The position numbers and the translations under genes were made by a program. The notes beneath the pieces are model-generated. The model had not been told where the DNA came from. It worked only from the letters and a program-made list of their open reading frames with translations, and ran no database searches. From Shumkonia mesophila (lineage in GTDB: Bacteria; Pseudomonadota; Alphaproteobacteria; Rhodospirillales; Shumkoniaceae): DNA of 64,000 nt. Where the stretch lies: assembly GCF_026163695.1 (NCBI RefSeq), contig NZ_JAOTID010000001.1, forward strand, positions 186,001-250,000. The letters are read 5' to 3'. Below, in pieces: positions 58,163-64,000 of the stretch. Numbering within the stretch: the first letter of the stretch is position 1; every line of letters begins with the position of its first letter.

Positions 58163-60027
58163 CGTGCCGCTCCCGCGCCCGGACCTGCCACCACGTTGCC
58201 CGCCCTGACGATGGCGCCCGGGCCGCAGGTCGATTGGCACAGGCCGCAGCCGGTGCAGGCGGCGGTGTCGATCTTCACCCACTTGCGCTCGATGTCCTTG
58301 CCCTTGCCCGATTTCTCGACGCCGGTGCGGATGACCTGGATGGCCGGGCAACCGACGTTGAGGCAGTTGGAGCAGCCGGTGCAGTCTTCCTCGACCACCC
58401 GGAAGGGGGTGTCCTTGCAGAAGCAGTCGATCAGCGTGCACGGCCGGTTGGTGATGATCACCGAGGGCTCCGGCGTGGCGATCTCCTCCTTCAGTGTCTT
58501 GAAAAGGACCGGCATCTCGGCGGGATCGACCCGGCGGATGCGCTCCGGCTTCACGCCGAAGGCCTCGACCAGCTTGCCGAAGTCGACGCGCGGCGCGGCG
58601 TCGCCCCTGAGGTTGTGGCCGGTGCCGGGATGCTCCTGGCCGCCGGTCATGCCGGTGGCCCGGTTGTCCAGGATCAGCACGGTGACGTTGCCGCCCTCGT
58701 AGACGATGTTGAGCAATCCGGGCATGCCCATGTGCAGGAAGGTCGAATCGCCGATCACGGCAACGATGCCCCTGTCCTTGTCGGTCTCGCCGCGCCCGAG
58801 GTCCATGCCCAGCGCCATGCCCATGGACCCGCCCATGCAGGTGCAGGTGTCGAGCGCGTTCCACGGATGGCCGGCGCCCAGCGTGTAGCAGCCGATGTCG
58901 CCGGCGATGTTGACCTGCTTCTTGAGGCGCGACAGGCAGTAATAGACCGCGAGATGTGGGCAGCCGACGCACATGGTCGGCGGCCTAGGAAAGACGTCGG
59001 CCTTGAGCGGAGCCACGGTTTCAACCGCCTCGCCCAGGAAGCGGCGCACCGCCGGGCCGACAACGTTGGGCGTCAGCTCGTCGGTGGCCGGCAGGATGTC
59101 CTTGCCGTGCGCCGCGATGCCGGCCGCCCGCAGTTCCTTCTCGATCAGCGGTTCGGTCTCCTCGGCGACGATCAGCGCATCGACGGTGGCGGCGAACGCC
59201 CGGATGCGCTCGATAGGCAGCGGATAGCCAAGGCCCAGCTTGAAGACCGGGGCGTCGGGAAAGGCCTCGCGCAGATGCAGGTAGGCCGGGCCCGAGGTGA
59301 CGAAGCCGACCCGCCTGTCGGCGCCCGCCTCGACGCGGTTGAAATCGCAGGTCTCGGCGTAGGCGGCGAGTTGGCGATCGCGCACCGCCTGATCGCCCAG
59401 GCGGCGCTTGGCGACGGCGGGCACCAGCACCCAGCGGGCCGGGTTCTTCTCGAAGCCCTTGGCCGCGTGTTCGATCCGCTCGCCGACGGTGACGACGCTT
59501 TTGACGTGGCTGACCCGGGTGGTGACGCGCAGCAGCACCGGCACCTGGAACCGTTCGGAAAGATCGAAGGCCGCCTTGGCCATCTCGTAGGCTTCCTGCG
59601 AATCGCAGGGTTCCAGGATGGGCAAGTGGGCGAAGCGGCCCCAGTAGCGTGAATCCTGCTCGTTCTGCGAAGACGACAGGCCGACGTCGTCGGCCACCGC
59701 GATGACCAAGCCGCCGGCCACGCCGGCCAGGGTCTGCGACATCAGGGCGTCGGAGGCGACGTTGACGCCGACGTGCTTCATCGCCGAGAAGGCCCGCGAG
59801 CCGGCCAGAGAGGCGCCGATGGCGATTTCCAGCGAAACCTTCTCGTTGACCGCCCAGTTGGCCCGAATGCCGGGGTAGCGGGCGAGGCTTTCGAGGATTT
59901 CTGTGGACGGCGTGCCGGGATAGGCGGCGGCCACCCGGGCACCCGCTTCCCACACGCCGCGGGCCACCGCGTCGTTTCCCGAGAGCAACTGCGGCCGGTT
60001 TTCCCCGGCTTCGGCTAGGCGTTTCAC
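58159..60027 (-). CDS. iorA: Indolepyruvate:ferredoxin oxidoreductase alpha subunit
   Basis: Large catalytic subunit, 622 residues. The N-terminal pyrimidine-binding domain (GNDAVARGVWEAGARVAAAY), the central dehydrogenase region, the ThDP site (GDIGCYTLG, DSTFLHMGMPGLLNIVYEGG) and a C-terminal 2x[4Fe-4S] ferredoxin domain (CTGCSNCLNVGCP, CTGCGLCQSTCGPGA) appear in order. The start is GTG at 60025-60027 with GAAGGGACG upstream; an in-frame ATG 129 bp earlier reads through a terminator-like hairpin and is not conserved in character. It is coupled to iorB. The oxygen-labile clusters fit microaerobic or anaerobic metabolism. Confidence 0.95.
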   Translation of the reverse strand: MKRLAEAGENRPQLLSGNDAVARGVWEAGARVAAAYPGTPSTEILESLARYPGIRANWAVNEKVSLEIAIGASLAGSRAFSAMKHVGVNVASDALMSQTLAGVAGGLVIAVADDVGLSSSQNEQDSRYWGRFAHLPILEPCDSQEAYEMAKAAFDLSERFQVPVLLRVTTRVSHVKSVVTVGERIEHAAKGFEKNPARWVLVPAVAKRRLGDQAVRDRQLAAYAETCDFNRVEAGADRRVGFVTSGPAYLHLREAFPDAPVFKLGLGYPLPIERIRAFAATVDALIVAEETEPLIEKELRAAGIAAHGKDILPATDELTPNVVGPAVRRFLGEAVETVAPLKADVFPRPPTMCVGCPHLAVYYCLSRLKKQVNIAGDIGCYTLGAGHPWNALDTCTCMGGSMGMALGMDLGRGETDKDRGIVAVIGDSTFLHMGMPGLLNIVYEGGNVTVLILDNRATGMTGGQEHPGTGHNLRGDAAPRVDFGKLVEAFGVKPERIRRVDPAEMPVLFKTLKEEIATPEPSVIITNRPCTLIDCFCKDTPFRVVEEDCTGCSNCLNVGCPAIQVIRTGVEKSGKGKDIERKWVKIDTAACTGCGLCQSTCGPGAIVRAGNVVAGPGAGAAR

Positions 60028-60042
60028 GCGTCTTCGTCCCTT

Positions 60043-60076
60043 CGAAAAGAAAGACGCTTCCGACCGTGCGGAAGCG
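60043..60076 (-). promoter_or_regulatory. Terminator-like hairpin in the iorA leader
   Basis: An 8-bp perfect stem (CGCTTCCG with CGGAAGCG, 60055-60062 and 60069-60076) with a 6-nt loop is followed on the minus strand by TCTTTCTTTTCG. It ends 16 bp before the iorA GTG, leaving no room for a promoter, so it would act as an attenuator or as a leader hairpin. Confidence 0.5.
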
Positions 60077-60232
60077 CCGCGATGCGATCGGCGCCAGCAT
60101 AAGCCAAGAGGCGCGAGATTGCCAAGCGGCGGCACCGCCGCCGGGACCATATTCAATCGCCCTTTGTTTTGCCGGCGATTCGGGGCATTCTAGGTGGTAC
60201 GGATCGGGCCTCGACAATAAGGGGGGGGTAGG

Positions 60233-61150
60233 GTGCCTGACGATCTGGAGTTGCCGCCGATAACCGTGACCGCCGCCGAGACGGTGGTCTACGACCTGGA
60301 ACGGGCGCTGGACGCGCACCGTACCTGGCTTCGCCGCTTCATGGCCACGCTGGTCTGCCGCACGCGGCCGCGGCCGGCCGATCTTTCCGAGAAAAGCCAC
60401 CTGAAGGACGAGTTCGGGCACTGGTACTACCAGGACAGCAACGACTATCTGCGTCCCCATCCCGACTTCGTGGCGGTCGGCCGCTATCACCAGGAAATGC
60501 ACGTGGCCTCGCGCCGGCTGGCGGCCATCGTCGCCACCGGCGAGCGCATCACGCCAGCCCGCTTCCGCGCCTTCCAGCGCCGCATCCAGCGGTTCCGCGA
60601 GCGCGTCGGCGCCCTCATCGACGAGGCCCAGAAGCTTTTGCGCTATACCGATCCCTTGACCGGCATCTCGACGCGCTTCGCCATGCTGCCCAGGCTGGAG
60701 CAGGAGCGCGAACGGGCCGCCCGATCGACCGAGCCCTGCAGCGTCGGCATGGTCGACCTCGACCACTTCAAGGCGGTCAACGACACCCACGGCCACAACG
60801 CCGGGGACGTGGTGCTGCGTGAGGTGGCGCGCTATCTGCTCAAGAACGTGCGCCAGTACGACCAGATCTGCCGCTACGGCGGCGAGGAATTCCTGATGTT
60901 GCTGCCCGGCACCGATCCCCAGCGCGCCAAGTACGTGCTCGACCGCCTGCGGCGCGGCCTCAAGCGCCGTCGCATCGACATCGGCAACGGCAAGACGATC
61001 TCGGTCAGCGCCTCGTTCGGCATCGCGGCGCTCGATCCCGAGCAGTCGGTGACGGTCGCCATCGACCACGCCGATCAGGCGATGTATGCCGCCAAGAAGG
61101 CCGGCCGCAACCGGGTGTGCATCTGGGCCGGCGACGATCGCCAGGCATAA
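60233..61150 (+). CDS. Diguanylate cyclase with N-terminal CZB-like domain (DgcZ-like)
   Basis: Cytoplasmic cyclic-di-GMP synthase, 305 residues. The N-terminal helical domain resembles the chemoreceptor zinc-binding (CZB) fold: H29 in AHRTWLRRF, FGHWYY (62-66), and H86/H90 in YHQEMH. The consensus Cys before FGxWYY is Asp59, so the zinc site is altered. The C-terminal GGDEF domain (TDPLTGISTRFAMLPRLEQE, VDLDHFKAVNDTHGHNAGD) has active site YGGEEF and an intact inhibitory RxxD (RQYD) five residues upstream. The start is GTG at 60233 after an AAGGGGGGGG stretch. It is monocistronic, divergent from iorA. Confidence 0.85.
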   Translation: MPDDLELPPITVTAAETVVYDLERALDAHRTWLRRFMATLVCRTRPRPADLSEKSHLKDEFGHWYYQDSNDYLRPHPDFVAVGRYHQEMHVASRRLAAIVATGERITPARFRAFQRRIQRFRERVGALIDEAQKLLRYTDPLTGISTRFAMLPRLEQERERAARSTEPCSVGMVDLDHFKAVNDTHGHNAGDVVLREVARYLLKNVRQYDQICRYGGEEFLMLLPGTDPQRAKYVLDRLRRGLKRRRIDIGNGKTISVSASFGIAALDPEQSVTVAIDHADQAMYAAKKAGRNRVCIWAGDDRQA

Positions 61151-61169
61151 GCGCCCCCCGCAGTCCGGA

Positions 61170-62309
61170 TCAGGGCTTGGCCTTCTTCTCCGCCGCCTCG
61201 GCTTGGGTCAGGGCTTCCTTGGCTTTCTCGGGTTCGCCCAACACTTCGTAGGCCCGCGCCAGGCGCCGCCAGCCGTCGGCGTCGTCGGGCTGGGCCTTGA
61301 GCCGTTCGGCCAGCCCTTCCACCATGCCGCGGATCATGGCGTCGCGCTCGGCCGGCGACATCTCGGCCGCCGCCTTGGCGTCCTCGGCGCTGGGGCCGTG
61401 CGCCGCCGGAGCGGAAAGGCCGGTCGTCGGCGCGAGGGTTTTGGCGTCTATCCCGGCCGCCGCGGCGACGCCCTGGATCTCACGGCGGATGTCGGTGAGC
61501 CAGGGGGCGTCGGGCGGCGATACGGCGATGAGGTCGACCCAGTCCTGCAGCGCGGCGCGGGGATCGCCCTGCTGGGCCTTGGCCAAACCCAGGTAATAGC
61601 GGGCGCGCGGCTCGGCGGGGACGGCCTTTAGCGTCTCCTCGAACACCCGCCGGGCCGGCTCGGCGACCCGACCGCCGTGGGCGAGGACCAGGAGTTCGCC
61701 GTATTCAGACAGCACGTCGGGGGCCCGCCCAGTCAGCGCCAGCGCCCGTTCGAAGGCCCGCATCGCCTCATCATAGTTGGCGATGGTGCGCAGCGACCGG
61801 CCGAGAAGCAGCCAGCCGTCGACGCGATCGGGCTGTTTTTCCATCTGCTGGGCCAGGCGCGCCGTCAGGCGTTCCATCTCGGCCCGCTCCTGGGCCGCCG
61901 TCCGGGTGGCGACGGAACGCGCGGCCAGCGGCTGATCGGGCACGGTGGGCGAGCCCACCAGCAGATAAAGGCCGATGGAGGCCGCCGGCACCAGCACCAC
62001 CATGAGGGCCAGCATGGCGCCGCGCCAGGCCGGTGCCACCGTGCCCGCCGCCGGCGCCACCGTTTGCGAGTCCGCACCGCCTGCCGCCGCCAGCATCCGC
62101 CGCTTGATTTCCAGGCGCGTCGCCTCGGCCAGGTCGGAAGCCAGAATGCCGCGCTCGACATCGCGCTCGACCTCGTCCAGCTGGCTGCGGTAGACGGCAA
62201 GGTCGTAATCGCCCCGCGCCACCGCCGACGGCCGGGCGCGCAGGAACGCACCCAGCAGGGCGGCAAGGGTGAGCGCGATCAGCCCGCCGGCGGCGATCCA
62301 CAGCGTCAT
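61170..62309 (-). CDS. ccmI: Cytochrome c maturation protein CcmI (TPR)
   Basis: Apocytochrome c chaperone of the Ccm system I, 379 residues. TM1 (about 3-20), a cytoplasmic loop with YRSQLDEVERDVERGIL (the CcmI leucine-zipper-like signature), TM2 (~95-115) and periplasmic TPR repeats (DGWLLLGRSLRTIANYDEAM, ARYYLGLAKAQQGDPRAAL, then a C-terminal repeat). It holds apocytochrome for CcmF/H. The start ATG at 62307-62309 overlaps the ccmH stop (ATGA). It is the last gene of ccmF-ccmG-ccmH-ccmI. Confidence 0.93.
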   Translation of the reverse strand: MTLWIAAGGLIALTLAALLGAFLRARPSAVARGDYDLAVYRSQLDEVERDVERGILASDLAEATRLEIKRRMLAAAGGADSQTVAPAAGTVAPAWRGAMLALMVVLVPAASIGLYLLVGSPTVPDQPLAARSVATRTAAQERAEMERLTARLAQQMEKQPDRVDGWLLLGRSLRTIANYDEAMRAFERALALTGRAPDVLSEYGELLVLAHGGRVAEPARRVFEETLKAVPAEPRARYYLGLAKAQQGDPRAALQDWVDLIAVSPPDAPWLTDIRREIQGVAAAAGIDAKTLAPTTGLSAPAAHGPSAEDAKAAAEMSPAERDAMIRGMVEGLAERLKAQPDDADGWRRLARAYEVLGEPEKAKEALTQAEAAEKKAKP

Positions 62310-62779
62310 GCCCGCCCGTCCCCGTCCAGCAACCGCTCGAGGCGGCGGCTTTCCTCGGCCGACAACGGCACCGGCGCGGCCTCGGACAGGCCGGCGCGAC
62401 GCCGGTAGAAGGCGAAGACGGCCAGCAGGCCGCCCGCGAAAATGACCGCCGGGCCGATCCACAGCGCATAGGTCGAGAGCTTGAAGGGCGGCTTCAGCAG
62501 CACGAAGTCGCCATAGCGCGACACCACGTAGTCGACGACTTCCTCGTTCGTGCTGCCGGCAGCCAGCCGTTGGCGTACCAGGACCCGAAGGTCGCGGGCC
62601 AATTGCGCGTCCGAATCGTCGATCGACTGGTTCTGGCAGACCAGGCAGCGCAGGTCCTTGCTGATGTCGCGCGCCCGCGCCTCCAGCGCCGGGTCGGCCA
62701 GCATCTCGCCGGGATCGACGGCGGCGGCCGGCATGGCCCAGGCCAGCAGCAGCAGGACGAGGGCGGCGAGCCTTCTCAT
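62306..62779 (-). CDS. ccmH: Cytochrome c maturation protein CcmH
   Basis: Membrane-anchored thioredox protein that reduces the CXXCH motif of apocytochrome c; 157 residues, the CcmH/CycL short form. The signal peptide (about 1-20), the redox motif RCLVCQNQSI (near residue 44), and a C-terminal membrane helix (about 106-128) are clear. It is translationally coupled to ccmI (4-bp ATGA overlap) and to ccmG (4-bp overlap). Confidence 0.95.
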   Translation of the reverse strand: MRRLAALVLLLLAWAMPAAAVDPGEMLADPALEARARDISKDLRCLVCQNQSIDDSDAQLARDLRVLVRQRLAAGSTNEEVVDYVVSRYGDFVLLKPPFKLSTYALWIGPAVIFAGGLLAVFAFYRRRAGLSEAAPVPLSAEESRRLERLLDGDGRA

Positions 62780-63312
62780 TGCCGGCGCAACTCCTCGATC
62801 ATCGGGCCGATGGTCCGCTCCCAGGCTTCCGGCGTCAACGGCCCGATGTGCTTGTAGCGAATGAAGCCGCGCTTATCGACGACGAAGGTCTCGGGCGCCC
62901 CGGTGACGCCGAAGGCGATGGCCGCCACGCTGCGCGGATCGTCGCCGATCAGGGTATAGGGATCGCCGAAGCGGGCCAGCCAGGCGGGGCCGGCCTCGGG
63001 GCTTTCTTCCCGCCAGTCGATGCCGTGCAAGGGGACCCTGCCCTCCTCCTTGATGCGCATGAGGAAGGGGTGCTCGATGCGGCAGGCGACGCACCACGAG
63101 CCGAAGATGTTGACCAGCGACACCTGGCCCGGCAGGTCGTCGCGCCGGAACCCCGCCTCGCGGCCCCTGATCGGCGGCAGGTCGAACGGCGGCACCTCCT
63201 GGTCGATCAGCACCGAGGGCAGCACGTGCGGGTCCTTGGTCAGGCCGAGGGCCAGGTAGCCGGCCAGCACGACGAAGGCGAAAAGCGGCAGCAGGAAGAG
63301 AAGGCGTTTCAC
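62776..63312 (-). CDS. ccmG: Thiol:disulfide interchange protein CcmG/DsbE
   Basis: Periplasmic membrane-anchored thioredoxin of cytochrome c maturation, 178 residues. An N-terminal anchor helix (about 3-25), FDLPPIRG, the active site WCVAC in FGSWCVACRIEHP, and the cis-proline region GVTGAPETFVVDKRG are visible. I place the start at GTG 63310-63312 because GGGGAAG sits at proper distance; the TTG 6 bp upstream is too close to it. It follows ccmF by about 110 bp containing a perfect palindrome. Confidence 0.94.
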   Translation of the reverse strand: MKRLLFLLPLFAFVVLAGYLALGLTKDPHVLPSVLIDQEVPPFDLPPIRGREAGFRRDDLPGQVSLVNIFGSWCVACRIEHPFLMRIKEEGRVPLHGIDWREESPEAGPAWLARFGDPYTLIGDDPRSVAAIAFGVTGAPETFVVDKRGFIRYKHIGPLTPEAWERTIGPMIEELRRQ

Positions 63313-63346
63313 CGGCAATCTTCCCCGCGGTAATTAGTAGACATTG

Positions 63347-63376
63347 CCCCTCTCCGCCCCCGGGGGCGGAGAGGGG
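63347..63376. repeat. Perfect 30-bp REP-like palindrome between ccmF and ccmG
   Basis: Two 15-bp arms (left arm CCCCTCTCCGCCCCC) abut with no spacer. The CTCTCCGCCCC core is shared with the REP-like cluster at 31984-32102. It lies inside the ccm operon, 34 bp upstream of the ccmG start. Confidence 0.8.
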
Positions 63377-63422
63377 GTGATTGAACGCGCGCAATTCCCT
63401 GTCGAGCCATCAAGGCACCCCG

Positions 63423-64000
63423 CTAGGCCTCGGCCGTCGCCGCGTCGGCGGCGAGCGGACGCCGGCCGGGGGCGCCGATGCGATGGCGGCGATCGGACAG
63501 GCTGGCGACGCCGCCCGCCACCATCAGCAGGATGCCGGCCCAGATCCATGGCACCAGGGGATTGAAATAGAGCCGCGTCACGAAGCCACCCTCCTTGCCG
63601 TCGGCGTCGCCGATGACGGCGTAGAGGTCGCCCAGGAAGGTGGAGTGGATGGCCGCCTCGGTGGTCGGCCGCTGCTGAACCGGGTAGAGCCGCTTCTCGG
63701 GTTCGAGCACGACGAAGGGCTTGCCGTCGCTGGTCACTGTGAAACGGCCGCGGACGGCCGAGTAATTGGGCCCCTGCACGTCGCGCGCCCCTTCGAAGCG
63801 ATACGCATAGCCGGCCACCTCGACGGTGTCGCCGGGCCGCATGGTCTGGATCTTCTCGATCTTCCAGGCGCTCGACGCCGTCACCCCGGCGACCAGCACG
63901 GCCAGGCCCAGGTGCGCCAGCGTCATGCCCCAGGCGGCACGCGGCAGGCCGAGAAGCCGGCGCAGGCTCGCCACCGGCGCCATCCTTAGCAGGTGGATGC
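63423..64000 (-). CDS. ccmF: Heme lyase CcmF, C-terminal part (5' end outside window)
   Basis: C-terminal ~192 residues of the large polytopic heme lyase of cytochrome c maturation. LPRAAWGMTLAHLGLAVLVAG, then the periplasmic YAYRFEGARDVQGPNYSAVRG and VLEPEKRLYPVQQRPTTEAA, and the last helix LVPWIWAGILLMVAGGVASL are characteristic of the CcmF C-terminus. The frame is open to the window edge; the internal ATG at 63981-63983 is not a start. ccmG follows in the same direction after a palindromic repeat. Confidence 0.93.
   Translation of the reverse strand, partial: IHLLRMAPVASLRRLLGLPRAAWGMTLAHLGLAVLVAGVTASSAWKIEKIQTMRPGDTVEVAGYAYRFEGARDVQGPNYSAVRGRFTVTSDGKPFVVLEPEKRLYPVQQRPTTEAAIHSTFLGDLYAVIGDADGKEGGFVTRLYFNPLVPWIWAGILLMVAGGVASLSDRRHRIGAPGRRPLAADAATAEA

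Overview
The window is a GC-rich, densely packed bacterial chromosome segment. It is best explained as an alphaproteobacterium close to the Rhodospirillales. The gene orders point there: ffh-rpsP-rimM-trmD-rplS-leuC-leuD-leuB, dapF-mtaB-ftsY, sdhC-sdhD-sdhA-sdhB, an LDH-like malate dehydrogenase, and a GlpSTPQUV-type glycerol transporter. This is an inference from gene order and protein family; no rRNA or tRNA gene was seen that would settle it.

Layout. 1-3.7 kb: sucA (cut by the window edge) and mdh. 3.8-7.6 kb: a homoserine-dehydrogenase-like oxidoreductase, a fatty acid hydroxylase-family membrane protein, and an ECF41 sigma factor with its carboxymuconolactone decarboxylase partner and a textbook ECF41 promoter. 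7.7-11.2 kb: the sdhCDAB operon. 11.2-12.3 kb: a gene-free kilobase with a cluster of DnaA boxes beside an AT-rich tract. 12.3-19.5 kb: an acyltransferase and a glycerol ABC transporter operon. 20.3-24.7 kb: sucCD, a CaiB/BaiF CoA-transferase and a small P-loop kinase. 24.9-33.5 kb: asd, leuBDC and the rplS/trmD/rimM/rpsP/ffh group, with REP-like palindromes between them.

33.8-41.0 kb is accessory DNA: a broken higBA toxin-antitoxin locus, fragments of two related HTH regulators, a truncated duplicate of a 4Fe-4S protein whose intact copy lies 3.3 kb away, a DUF2971 gene, a very AT-rich membrane-protein gene and a nuclease-like gene. 41.1-47.5 kb returns to housekeeping genes (dapF, mtaB, ftsY, a DMT-type exporter, small metal/zinc-binding proteins, a Nudix hydrolase). 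47.5-51.9 kb is an iron(III)-type ABC transporter. 52.1-54 kb encodes a chemoreceptor-like protein with a degenerate signalling tip. 54-60 kb holds pgk, a three-gene cassette and iorAB. 60.2-64 kb has a CZB-GGDEF diguanylate cyclase and ccmFGHI (ccmF cut by the edge).

How the genes work together. The core carries TCA-cycle enzymes (sucA, sucCD, sdhCDAB, mdh), branched-chain and aspartate-family biosynthesis (leuBCD, asd, dapF), the signal-recognition pathway (ffh, ftsY) and cytochrome c maturation. The most promising candidate for an undescribed system is the cassette at 55.4-57.5 kb. It has a cytoplasmically made protein with a peptidoglycan-binding-like N-domain and a lysozyme/transglycosylase-like C-domain. 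Two tandem, mutually paralogous two-helix membrane proteins follow it, each with a periplasmic loop carrying two conserved cysteines. I read this as a possible effector with duplicated immunity proteins. That is an inference and is stated as such.
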